Source: Sphagnum magellanicum (taxonomy: Eukaryota > Streptophyta > Sphagnopsida > Sphagnales > Sphagnaceae). Taken from it: a stretch of 64,000 bases of DNA. Each line of letters opens with the position of its first letter. Positions within the stretch are counted from its first letter, which is position 1. A program made the translations under genes and the position numbers. The notes beneath the pieces were generated by a model. The model was not told the DNA's origin. It saw nothing but the letters and a program-made list of their open reading frames with translations, and searched no databases. This document shows positions 48,011 through 60,424 of this stretch, piece by piece. The DNA lies in contig CM038909.1 of NCBI GenBank assembly GCA_021904315.1, positions 20,746,212 through 20,810,211 of the forward strand, given 5' to 3'.

Positions 48011-51000
48011 GTTTTGTTTTTTTGTAGAGATACGGGCACAAATCAATTAACGAAATATATATTTTTTCCCATTTTGTATTGATCATCAGCACCGAGACAT
48101 CCATGCGAGGCCTTAGGGGTTCAATGACCTAGGCATGGCGTTGGTTAAAGGAAATGAGACTTAAGATTCTTAGAATAAAACCATATGACAAATGACTATC
48201 ATGTACGACTCTTTGGGAAGGGAGTAGATACCTATTTTCAGGCCTGAGTGGGCTACGAAACTATCTAAACCTTCAACCTTGTCCAACCACCATCAATCTT
48301 CCCAAGTCAACTTGCTTGGGGTTATTTTGATTGTGTGCTACATGTAAATCTGATTAAGCAAGGATGCATCATCTAAGAAAGGTAGATGAAAAACATAAAA
48401 GCTAAGATTTGTTTGGAAGATGTCACCTACTATGACCAATGGGCATGAAACTATGTAAGCAAATATCTTTGTGTGAACCACATTACAATACTGCCAACGA
48501 TAACCTATAAACTGCATCGAACATGGATATATTGAAAGTTGTAACTATTGTGGAGAATTTGAGTGAGGTCAACCTATGTTAATAATACATGTGTAATCAA
48601 AGTGATTAACTTTAGTCACATTTGTACATGTGTTAGATAAATGACTAATTTTAGTCACATTGCTATTAGGTTGATTACACATAACCACTACATAAAGTTC
48701 ACATATGAAGTTACAATGTTTGTTTTGACTAAAATGAAATTCAAATTAGTTATAATAAATAATGTTACTTTTGTGAAATAATTGTGGTTTTGTCTTCAAG
48801 ACACACCTCCCTTCACCATGACCAATCTATTGCAGGTTGTTGGTTTTTGACATAGAAATATGGCCGACCTATTATAGGTGATTGGTTCTAGACATGGAGA
48901 GATTTTGACATCTATTTGAACCAACTTGACGTCATGTAACTTTTCTCTTTCCCTTTTTCTTACTCCTATGTACATTTTCCTAATCTACAATGTGTTTTTA
49001 ATAAAGTTTTATAAGATTTGTTTTTCACCTTCTTTGTTTAATCATCAGAAATCAGGGAACATGCCTCACAATTTTATAAATTAGGGTTGAGGAATATTGT
49101 ACCCCAATTTTGGTAAGAATCTTTGCATTAAACACCCATATTTATCTTGAAATTTACCATAATTTATAAATTTTAATAGTTGAAATGCTTTTCATTTATC
49201 TCCCCAAATCAAAAAATCATAGTTGGGTTTGATAGTTGCCATTTAATGTTGACATAAGAAAATGGTGGAATCTTTTAGGGTGTTTGTTGGTAATGTTGTT
49301 TTTAAAGGATTCAAAGGAGTAGCCTTGGTGACAATTGAGTGTTTTAATTCCAAAATAATTAATATCAATTGCTAAGATTAATTTTTTTGGAAGTGGTGGT
49401 AATTTTTTGCTAAAGGACTTGAAAGGTGGCTTTGATAATAATCAGATGCTTCAATTGGTAATCAATATCATTTATGTCTGGGGTGGTTATTTCCTGTTAA
49501 TTTTTTCTATTTTGTGTCAAAAAGGTATTTTGTGAAGGAGCTTTAATTTTAATTTTCGTTATTTAAATTTTAAATATCAACATATTTAAACCACTAAGTC
49601 CAAGCATGTTGGGTGCTAATGAGAAAATAAGAACCACACCTACCTATTTTGAGGGACTATTTTGAGATAATATTTTTCAAAATATTTTCTCAAAAGTTTT
49701 TTTAAATATTTTAAAATTTTGTAATTTTTATTTATACTATTATCGCAAGTTTTATGTACAAAATTTCAAGAAATATGTCATTTCAAATGTTTTGAAACCC
49801 ATTTACAAGTCATTTTTGTGTTTAAAAATAATCATTACAATGTTTAATGAGTGCTTTTGAAAACATTTATTCATTGGATATTTTTCAAATTAATTCACAT
49901 GTTCCAATGATATATTAAGACCTTAAAATATAAAACAATCTTATATTTTCAACATGAAGTTAAATCATCACTTCTAAATGTGCAAAAAAAAACAATCATT
50001 ACATTTATTGTGTTTCATGTTTGTGTGATTGCACAATATGTATTAAAAAAATTGTAATCATTATTTAATATTTCATGTTTTAACTAATAACTTAAATTTT
50101 TGTTGAAATTTTTGAAATTATTTATATAAAAAATTTGTAAAATATATGAATCAGTTTGAAATTAATCAAATAAATAAATAAATAAATTGTAAGCACTTTT
50201 AAAGGACTTGTTTAAAATTATATATACTTTAAAAAACTTTAACATAATAATATAATGAAACATTTTATTGGGTCTTCTAAAAAATTTAATGTTTTATTTA
50301 AATCTTGGAAATCAAAACTATTTTTTAAATGTTCCATATTAAGCATTCACCAAAAGGGGCATTGTTGATTTATGTGAAATTCTATGCTATGTAGGGTTGG
50401 TTATAATGCAACCATAATAGGCAACAACCTCAATCTTCAAGTCCCAGCAAGCATCAAAAGTAGATAACCATCCAAGGAATGTAGTTACTAAACAAATTTT
50501 GCCAACAACAATGTCTCCCAAAATTGATACGAAATTGGATGATTTGCATATGCTTCCTTCTCTAGGATGTAAGCCCCTGCTTGAGTTGAAGCAAGGAAAA
50601 ACTCATCATGAAACAACTCCAATATATTGTCAAGAGCAGAGTGTATAAAATGGAATGTTGACTCCCTAGGTACCTAAAGAGGAGCTATTTACTTGGGATT
50701 GTAATAATCAGTGTTGGAGCTTGGCCATGATTCCCAATGTAGAAGGTGAAACCTTTTTTAATTAGGTGGAAGTAGCTAATCTAAGTTTTAGGTCAAGCAT
50801 TGCTTCCACCCATCATGAGATCTTATTCGCATGGGTTCAAATGTTCTTTCACCCTTAATTATGTTTTCATGTAGCTCCTTTTAAGGTACATTGCACACTT
50901 TGTAGCCATTATCAAGAACACAAATGAACATGGCATCCTATGAATGTGTTATCTTCATCAACTAATTGGGGTTCGCTCTTGGTCTGAAAATGTAGATTGA

Positions 51001-54000
51001 CAATCTTCTTGCCTTGAACTTTTATTGGTTGAAAATCCAATTTAGATTTAGGGTTTAGGGTTTAGGTAGAAAATTTTCTTGATGCCAAATTTTATCCTAT
51101 TAACATAGTTGGATCCCGCCTTAAATTCAATTTACATCTTATGTTTGCATTGAATTTTGGCACCATATATCTTTGAACTTTTAGTTTTGGTTAGAGGCAT
51201 GAGGAGTAATGATATTGTTTTCAATTTATTAATGTTGCATCATTGGCTAACATTCCAAAATGGATCTAACATTAAATAATGACAAGTCTTTAGATCATGT
51301 TTAAGTAACAATAAAAATTAATTTTCAAATACTACTAAATTCAAATTAAAGTTCAAATGTGGTGAAGAGCTTTCCAAAATAAAATATTTTAAAAAAATGA
51401 CTATTGCAGTTTTTAATTTTAATTTTTTTCATTTTGGTGAAATTTTGCACACAAAAAAACATTGGTGAAAAGTGATGATAGAAACATGTGACATGAATGA
51501 TTTTAAAACATCAAACTTGAAATGTTCAAATTTTAGTTTTAAAAACACATCAATAAACATTTCAATAGGTTAGATCACATTTCAAATGATGATCATGTCT
51601 AACACACACAAAGTCATTATAGATAATGAACACTTGATTTGTTTTGACCATGAAAAAAATATACAAATAAAAAAAAAGATTTGAGGGTTCCATTATCAAA
51701 GCAGATAAGACATGCATTGCAACCCAAATAAGTGGACCATCAATTTGCTCATTTCGAACTTTATGAACTCCTTTTTCTAAATAACTAAATACCACTTTAT
51801 TAATGTTATCCCTACTTTGAACCTATTAACAACTAGAACCTATTATAAATTTCTTGTACATATTATGTGTGTCTGTGTCTGTGTAATTTATTAATATATA
51901 TTATGAATGTATGCCTTATATTATTTATATTTGGACTTTGAAAATAAACATAATTTTATTATAAACATAATTGAATCATAAATTTTCACCCAACAACTAA
52001 TATCTACATGACCTTATATTTTTATTCAGATAATTTTCAATTACAAAAAAAATGAGCCACTTCATTTACGTTAGGACTCAAATATTAAGCTATTAAATTT
52101 AACATTAAGTGAAAGGTGAGGGGTTGTTGTTTAATGGGGGATTACATATTTGAGTCATTTTCACTATTTTATATGAAAGTATTTTTTAATAAAATATTTT
52201 GCAACTTGTTATTAAAAATACATATAGTTTTTCCAATAGATCACATGTTTTGTGTTAATCATTTTTGAATAAATATGAAATTTTCAAAGTGTGTAGATTT
52301 TGTCACAAAATACATTTCGCCTTGAAAATTTATTGTAATTTTAAATCATACCAAAATATGTTAACTACTTTAGGTTTTTTTTCTTGTGTCATAAACTACA
52401 ACTTTTTTTCATATGTCATGCACATTACACCCCATTTACATGTGGTAATTTGTTTTTAAAAATTTGAAAAACACTTTGAATTTCTAAAAATTTCAAATTC
52501 CATAACTTTTTAATTGTGAATGTGTTTTGAATGTCGGTAGTAGGTTACTATCATTTTATTTTTTTACCATCAAAAATATTTTATTAAGAAAATCCTTTAC
52601 GTAGTCCTTTACAAAATTGATTACATCTGCACAATTACTATTCAAATTCAAATTTTTTTTATTAAAACCAAAATCCAAAATTAAATTTAATGAATTTTTA
52701 ATTTGAATTCCTCAACATTCATATTAGTCATTTAACACAACTTGGAATGATTAACATAACTTTAATATGTCAAGACAAAAACACATGTAAAAAAGTTCAT
52801 AGTTTTCACCATTATCCGAAATGGTTTTTGGCTCCTAGATACGTATTTACACCCATTAGTGACATATTGTTTTAAAATCTTTAAACTTTAATTGAGTAAG
52901 GTTTTGTTTTGTTGTTATTTTGAACAAGTTTCTATTGTCTTTTGTGATTTATAGGTTTGAAATGATCTTGAAGCAAATAAAATTCAATGGTGAAATGAAA
53001 TAAACATGCATTTCTTTTGGTGGAAGACATTGATTGCACAATTTGCAATGTTGTTATTGACTATTTAGCCCAAGTTTAATTTTAAGTTTGTATGGTAAGT
53101 TGTTAATTTTTTTAATAGTCACATGAACTTTACTTCCTTTTGTTTTCATGCATATGTGAATAATCTTGTGAGTATCACCATGACAACACAATAATGCCTT
53201 TGCATACTAAATATTGTCATTTTGCATTTGTTCATCTACACTTTTGGATGAGTTTAATAAATCTATTTTAAACTTCAGGCATGTAGATAGGTCTTCCCCC
53301 ATTATTATAAATAAATAAATAAATATTGAAATGTTCATTAACATTTCAAAAAATATATTTTATAATGTGATATTTCAACAATCGTAGTTTTAATCCATTC
53401 AAAGGTTTCATCTAGATTTCAATTCCTACTACTTAAAATAATTTAATGAACACACCTGAATTACTTTGAAATGCAAAATGGTTCAATATTTTTTTATCAA
53501 CAACTATTGTGAATAAACATACTTTAATGATTATGTAGTGTGATGATGGTTCTAATGATTACCGCACATCTTACTAATAATTGGTATTTTAAAATAATCT
53601 AATTAGTCCAAAATCCAAGTGTGATAATTTGTATTTTGATATTTGAAATCTTTGACAATTTTAGGTTAAATCAAATCAATAAGCTTGCAAATAATGTTTT
53701 GGTAGTTTAAGGGATAACTTGAACCCTTTTATGCAAGTTTTTGAGTTCAACTTTCAAGAAATTAACTCATGATAATGTAGATTTTAATATTTTTCAGCTT
53801 TCCATTTTAAGAAATTACTAAACATCAAACAACAAGACATGATGATTTTTTTTTAGAATGTTTAATTTAATGGTCTTTCAAAATTTGGATGTTTTGGTGT
53901 CACATCACTCTTAATTCCTAATTATCAAAAAATGTATTTGATTCAAATGTGTGATTCAACCATTATTGTATAATCTTTGTTTATAGCTTTCCATTGACAT

Positions 54001-54870
54001 GCCAAGGTATTTCATTAAACATTTTTTGCCCTTGCAAATCACACTATTTGAATTGGTTAAGGGTTTAGGGGATCTACACCTCTTTGAAAGCTTCATTTAA
54101 AAATATGACACTATAAATTTTTGAACCCAAAAATTAATAACATAAGAATTTTTTGAACCTTTGATTGTATAAACCCCATCTAGGACTTCCAATTCCTATT
54201 TAATTAGACGTAATTTATATTTTTAGGTTTGAGTTCTATAATTTTACATTTATTTTTAGATGTGACTTTTGTTCTTTACATGATCTATTTCCAAATTTGA
54301 TTTGTAACCTTCTCAACATTACTAAAATATAAAATATTTTTATTAAAAATCTCATGTTTTACACTAGTTGATAGAGAGGACATATTTAAATTTATTTTGA
54401 GAGGAAATACAAACGAAGGAGTTCTTGCATCAACTTTGCCCCCATTAATTGTTCCTATGATGCTTTGTATTGGCGGGAATGGAAAGTTCACAAGATGGGG
54501 CCAATATGCAAGGTGTGTTCATAAATGTCCTTGTTTGGTAGGATTCAAATATCATATTATGTTAGGGTTGCTTGTTGCTAGGTTTAATGACTTTAGGTGA
54601 AACTTTGTGCATGCTAAAAAGATTAGGATTTTTGCACATTTATGGTTATACTATGCTTTTTTAATGTGACAAACCAACCCCCACTACAAGATAGTGCCTT
54701 TTGCATGTTGCTAAAATATATGCAAATTGGATCAAGTCAAACCTAGAACCAAGTTCAATATAATCTCGTAGTATCCTCACAAGTTTGACACTAAATAATT
54801 ATGAGGAAAAAAAAAGTCATGACTTTTGAGGAATAATTAAAGTGTACTTAACAAGCAAAAAAAAACAACA
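48011..54870. other. AT-rich intergenic stretch, no gene seen
   Basis: Reading frames are short and of low complexity. A more balanced segment at 48100-48340 reads as non-coding on both strands. A telomere-type tract lies at 51046-51066. TAAA/AATA runs occur near 50165-50185 and 53310-53325. Confidence 0.65.
51046..51066. repeat. Interstitial telomere-type repeat
   Basis: About two and a half TTTAGGG units. Confidence 0.85.
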
Positions 54871-54877
54871 AAACCTT

Positions 54878-55245
54878 AACAATTTCTTAATGGTTATGTC
54901 AAAATCTTAAAAAAATAAAATAAAATATTGAGCATTGAAGTGTTGAACTTGCTAGGCTACTTCGAAAGTGGTTAACTTTTTTTTTTTCTGCATCTTAAGA
55001 ATTTCTTAACGATTATGTCGGAATCTCAAAGAAAATACATTAAATATTCAACATCGAAGTGTTGAACTTGCTTGGCTACTTCAATAGTGACCGACTTTTT
55101 TTGCAAACTTTACAAATGTACATTAACAATTTCTTAATGGTTATGTCGGAATCTTAAGAGAAAAATACATTAAATATTCAAACATCAAAGTGTTGAACCA
55201 ACACTTGCTAGGCTACTTCACTAGTGACCGACTCTTTTTTCCCCA
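54878..55245. repeat. ~119-128 bp tandem repeat, three copies
   Basis: 'aacaatttcttaatggttat' followed by 'gtcggaatc', 'aaatattcaacatc', 'aagtgttgaacttgct' and 'ggctacttcaatagtgaccg' recurs starting near 54878, 54997 and 55125. The third copy has a small internal duplication at 'gttgaaccaacacttgc'. Confidence 0.9.
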
Positions 55246-55507
55246 TCTTTGTCTATTATGATCAAGATTGTATGCATGCACTAGAATGTGACAATTTCAC
55301 ATTTAATAATAATTCATCACCAAACATCACACCATACCATAAGTCAAGTCAATATTTTTTAATAGCAAGCTTCATACACACCCATAAATGAATACAAAAC
55401 TCGCTCTCTCTCTTGGTTGGATGACAGTAGAAAATCCAAACACAATATTTCAAAATTAGGGTTTTGATCATAAGCATGGTTTTGAACAATGGCAAGTGAA
55501 CACATAT

Positions 55508-55790
55508 GTGTATTGACCGTCTAAGTTATGCACTATTATTCAAACGTTTGGTTGTAAGCCTATGCTCGGTGATGGGCATGTTTACCCTACCGATGTCCAT
55601 TGATTGGTTTGATTATGCACTATTATTGTGACATTTGATTGTAAGCTTGTGTTTAGTGATGGGCATGCTTGCTTTACTCTATTCACATTCATTGATCGAC
55701 CGACTACGTTATGCGGTATCATTGAAGCGTTCAATTGTTAGGCTTGTGTTTGATGATGGGTGTGTTTATTAAGTGTTAGAAAATGATTGA
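55508..55790. repeat. ~95 bp tandem repeat, three copies
   Basis: Three diverged copies carrying 'tatgcactattatt', 'gtttggttgtaagc' and 'tgatgggcatgtttac' variants, then 'cattgattg'. Non-coding. Confidence 0.8.
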
Positions 55791-56084
55791 GTTTAGACCT
55801 GGTTATCGTCGGTTATCAAGTCGACTATTAATAACCTACCAATCAGTTCTTGATTGTTTTGATACAATTAAATTGATATCCGTCTCATATTGAATTCTCA
55901 AAAGTCGATTAACGTACTTGGATGATGTCATCATTATCATCCAGGTAGGCTATCAATCTCGAGACACAAATACGGTTTTTTTTTTAAAGAAAAGAAAAAA
56001 ATAGTAATAATAATGATAATTGATTTTTAAAAAAAACTTATAACCAGACAGAAACCGACAGAATACCAGGCAGTTATGAACCGC

Positions 56085-56285
56085 TAATTTCATAACCTGC
56101 CCTTATGCATAACCAGTGGTTATTTCCCAAAGGTTTTGATAACCTGCCCTTGTGCATGACCAACGGTTAACACCCCCAAGGTTTTTGGATAAGCTACCCT
56201 TATGCATAACCAGCGGTTAACACCCCCAAGTTTTTGGATAACCTACTACCCTCACGCATAGCCAACGGTTATGAGCCGACTTTTT
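56085..56285. repeat. ~50-57 bp tandem repeat, four copies
   Basis: Copies of 'ataacctgcccttatgcata' followed by 'accagcggttaacaccccc' and 'aaggtttttgg'. The array ends about 550 bases upstream of the start of the next gene, within or beside its promoter region. Confidence 0.9.
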
Positions 56286-56836
56286 TTATAACCTACCCGG
56301 AAACCAAGAAGACTGGGGGTTTGATAACCGGTGTGGCGGGCCGGAAAAAAGAAGCCACCCGAAAATAATACCCGGAGGTTATCAATATGAAAGCGAAATA
56401 ACCGGCCGACACTCGTGGTTGGCGTGCCGACGGGCCCCACCCACCACGCGTGTGGCTGACTTGGTGTGCTGCTCCGCGTCTTCCGCGTACCGACATTCGT
56501 TCGCGGCCGCTGCTGCTCCGACTCGTCTTTCGCTCGTCGTTCTCTTCCAAGAACTCGGCCTTCTCTTGTGTACAAATATGATCTGAGAGCAAGCAGTTTT
56601 TCCCATCATCGTTCTCAAAAATCCGAGTGTGGACACATTTGCAGTTCCTTTGTTTGCTTGTGCGAAAAAATCTTTGCAACACTGAGTTTTGAGCAAAATT
56701 TCCAAGAGTGGTTTTTGAGTGTGAGCGTGAGTGAGTGAGTGAGTGAGTGAGTGGGTTGTGAGTATTTTTTTGTGTTGGTTTTTGTGTGTGTTTTGAGTGA
56801 TTTGTGTGGTTAGTTAGAGCCATCATCATCATCATC
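56286..56836 (+). promoter_or_regulatory. Promoter / 5' leader region of the next gene
   Basis: GC-rich compared with the upstream DNA, with CpG-rich words (ttcgcggccgc, actcgtctttcgctcgtcg). A (GAGT)n run lies at 56729-56753 and a (CAT)n run directly before the start codon. These tandem short repeats are typical of 5' leaders. No TATA box can be fixed. Confidence 0.4.
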
Positions 56837-59800
56837 ATGGTGTCGTCCCGTCTCACGGTAGATGTGGAGCAAGCAAGCTTCAATAACTTTTTCCTTCCAG
56901 GTATATATACGCAGTGAATCCTCGATGGTTTCACGTCTGTTTGTTATTATTTTGTTTTCTGCTGTGTTTTTTCTTTTTTCCCTTCGTCTCTTGTATGGGT
57001 CTTTTGGTCATCTTTCATTATTGCCTGTTGATGATTGAAGGGTATGTTTACAAGTGATGAACTTTCTTTGTTTCTATGTTTCGTTTATCTCTCAGACCTC
57101 CTCGCTGCAGCTCTTTTCATCTTGTTGTTGTTGTTGTTGTTGAAGGGGGGGATGGATTTTGTGCTGTTGAAAACACTGAATTGATTGAGAGGGTTTATGA
57201 TTGTTGTGGGTATGCTGTGCAGGGACCTGGCAAGCGCTCATCATCTGTGGCCAGCACATCCAGGAGTATACCCACGCTGTTCCAGGTTCGTTCAAAGACT
57301 CGTTCAAGTTTCCCCCCTTTTTTCCATCTCACAAACATGATGCTATTATTGTGCTTTTTTTAGGGTTTAGGGAAATTGTTGCTCTGTACAACACAGTGGC
57401 ACTGCCTTTCTTTTTGTTTTTGCTTGCTATATATAACCAAAAAAAACTATATTAAAAAGAAAGTGCTAAAATCAAGTGCTTTTGAGTTCTTCAATAGCCA
57501 GAATTTGACCAAAAATTTAAGAAAAAATTGCCAGATTTCTATACATGGTTCAAGTATGTTAGCCAACAAATATTAGAAGGATGTTCTATATTTCTACTTT
57601 CAAATTTAGCTTGTAGCCACATTTGGACTGGCATCTATCTTGGGTTGGTGCTTCTCTTGAAGCCATGTGTACCCAAAACAAAACAAGGGGTGTGTCAGTC
57701 CCACTGTGGCCTTGCCATTTACATTAAAAAGTATCTGAAGGCAAAGGAAGAAGAATTATGGAAACTCAAATATTTCACCATGCAAAAATTTGATCTTCAG
57801 AAAGTCCTCTAAAAAAGAAACCAAAATCCTTCAAGGTATTAGAACTCTATTATAACTAATCTCAAGTTTCAACACAAGCCGAAATATCATCTTTCAAAAG
57901 TCCTCCTATAAAAATAGATCTATTACCTTGGGGCCAAAATCCCTTAAGCTACTATACTCGATAATGAATCTAAACACAATATGGCTTGCCTTGGTAGGCA
58001 AGACCAGAAAAGGAAAAAAAGGAAGAAGAAAGTTGATGGATGTAGTGGAAGGCTGCTGCAGGTACAGAGACAGACAGCTGCACAACTGGTTGTGTCTGGA
58101 ATGCACACATGACACTAGAGCTGCAGCAAAATGAGGGAGTTAAACATCTTGAGATACAGCTGCTTCGGAACCGGGAATATGTGTGCACTGCCCTGTAAGT
58201 TGAGCTCTGAAACTCAACTGCATCTTCTCTTTCTCCTTTTGCTCTTCCGCCTGTTTCCCTATATGTGCATACCAGTGTTGGGTGGGTACCCAGTTTGGAG
58301 GGTTAGAAGTTAGAACCACCAGTCCCAATTAGTAAAAACCCAACTGGAACAAGGAATAAACTGAGCTAGCAAATGCTACAAGTTGAAATGTGAATTGTGC
58401 TCTGGATGTAGGGTGCCTTTGCAGGAAAATACTGGAGAAAGTAAGTGGTATAAATTGGAGACATCACCAGGCGAATCATGTGGCCATGTGAAGCTTATGT
58501 TTACCTGGGCTTTGCAAGGTCCTCAGGTGTGTAATATTCTATGTGGGAAACCGTCAACTCTACTTTAGAGCCTTCTGGTCTTCTGGAGTCTTTTCTCACA
58601 CCACATAGTGTCTAAATCATTCGATATCGATTTTGCATGTTTCTCTTCCAGCAAATTGAAGTTGCTGCTAATTCTGGCATTAGAAACCAAATCTAGTCTA
58701 CTCTCTGGCTTATGAACATCATTCCAACATTCATGAACATGCTCTTTTCAATGGGTTTGCACTCGTAAAAACTCTGACCATTTGACTTTTATAGTCATCA
58801 ATGATGAGGAGAGGTTTGATGTGAGCAGATTAGACCCAAGGGGGACCCAACGTACAATGCTGCCTCTTACTGTAGTGGAAGGGTGTTTTCGGATCATGTA
58901 CCTCGACAACATGGGACCCCTGTCAACAATGGTGGACCAGTGGCAACTCCTCCGTCAGATAGAAATGGTGGCTATCAGCAGATGCCTCCAGTATATGGTG
59001 CTTATCCTGGTTATCAACCACCAGTTCAATATCAGCAACGTGAGAGTTATACTTTGGAGCAACAAGGGCGTACTAATCCTCCTCAGCAAAGCACCCATGG
59101 TATGTTCTCAGTCAATTGAACAGGATCATATATAGCAAGCATTCTAGCAAGAAGGTTGTTGCCAGGTGCTTTTTTGAACATGCCATGCCTATGCTTGCAC
59201 ATACTTGTGGGTGCCTTTCTCTGACGTGACCTTGTTGATTGCTCCATCTCTTGAGGATGAGCTACCACCACACTTGCACAGAGATCTCTTCTTAAGCACA
59301 ATCAAAGTTTTAAAGGAAGATTGATACTTCAGAGCAGTATGAAAGGATCTCTCTGTGGGACTGAAATCAAAGTTGCTTATGTCCTGACAAGAAGAGATTC
59401 TGAATACTATGGTGCCAGTTAAAAGCATCCAAGGAAAAAAATTTGACCCTTTTCAGCACAGCATATAACTGATTCTAAGTAGCCATACTACTTACTACCT
59501 CTTGTGTTTTTGTGGTGCAATTCAAACATGGGCTTGTTGTTTTATGCCCCCCCCCCCCAAGTAGTATAGAGCAAATGGTCTTGTGATGGACCTTTTCTCA
59601 AATTACTTTAACAAGGACTGTTGCTTCTTCACAGGACAATACACTCCAGACTATCGGAATGGAGGAGTTGCCCCATATAATGCAAGCCAGGCACATGGAG
59701 GAAACACCCACACCCAATATGCAGGTGCAGGAAGCAATGGGTATGGACCAGGTTACCCGTATGGAGCACCCTCATATCAACAGACTACACCTGGCAGATA

Positions 59801-59849
59801 TCAGTTTGATGGTTATGAACCCAATGGTTATTACAGGAGACATAATTGA
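56837..59849 (+). CDS. Unrecognised 253-residue protein with Pro/Gln/Tyr/Gly-rich C-terminus, 6 exons
   Basis: Exons 56837-56900, 57223-57285, 58062-58194, 58425-58440, 58829-59099 and 59635-59849 all have AG/GT borders and join in phase to 254 codons with TGA. The start is the ATG within the CAT run. Residues 1 to about 95 contain QASFNNFFLPGTWQALIICG and a charged helix (LELQQNEGVKHLEIQLLRNR, then EYVCTALKILEK). The remaining ~160 residues are disordered and low in charge, with repeated tyrosines among Pro, Gln, Gly and Asn (PVYGAYPGYQPPVQYQQRES; NGYGPGYPYGAPSYQQ), ending PNGYYRRHN. Such tails are common in RNA-binding, ESCRT-associated and transcription-related proteins, but I cannot name the family. 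The 16-base exon 4 is a micro-exon supported by phase on both sides. The first two exons are the least certain; the last two are convincing. The next AT-rich intergenic stretch begins near 60150. Confidence 0.6.
57122..57142. repeat. (GTT)n microsatellite in intron 1
   Basis: Six to seven GTT units inside the predicted first intron of the 56.8 kb gene. Confidence 0.95.
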
Positions 59850-60402
59850 GGGGAGGATTGCATGCTTAGTAGCAGCAAGCTCCCTTTTGTTAGAGTTGTT
59901 GGAACTGACATATCTGAAACCGTCATTTGGTAGTTTTCTGGTAAATGCAACAAATTGGTAGACTGCAAAAACACAATAGCTTTGATATACTTGTATTTGG
60001 ATGCAATGGAGAGAGAGACCATGTAGGAATTCATCATTGAAAAAACCTGATAGGATTCAATTGTTTGCAGCAAAGAATTAACTACTTCCTTGGATTTTAT
60101 GGTTGTACTCCTGGAGGACATTGAACATTAAGCACTAAGTTATTTTTGTGTGAAGGTGTAGTTTATAGTTGTGGGGGTGGAGATGCTCTTAACACCCATC
60201 AATACCGAATTCAAGGTACGGGATAGTAGATCTGAATCAAACTTCTAAAACCATAATTTTCTTCCTTCCAATTTTCAGTACCAATAGAAGAAAATTATAT
60301 CTTTGCCGTCCTATTCACAATATGAAGTTCTTAATCATATGTTGATAATATTCAAATTATGGATAAACATTCATAACATATTTTAGCATTGAGGACTTAA
60401 TA

Positions 60403-60424
60403 ACCCTAAACCCTAAACCCTAAA
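60403..60424. repeat. Interstitial telomere-type repeat
   Basis: Three CCCTAAA units (TTTAGGG on the minus strand), about 550 bases 3' of the preceding gene. Confidence 0.9.

Noticed and set aside
56252..56934. Long minus-strand frames (107-213 codons) over the 56.8 kb promoter
   Set aside because: Arginine/serine-rich antisense readings of a GC-rich leader with simple repeats; no motif.
58652..58699. Extra exon (QIEVAANSGIRNQI) in the 56.8 kb gene
   Set aside because: It has a good acceptor but runs into TAG without a usable donor. Exon 58425-58440 joins 58829 in phase without it.
58782..59135. 117-codon frame over the fifth exon of the 56.8 kb gene
   Set aside because: Frame shadow. The alternative frame carries the Pro/Gln/Tyr-rich sequence that continues in phase into the last exon.
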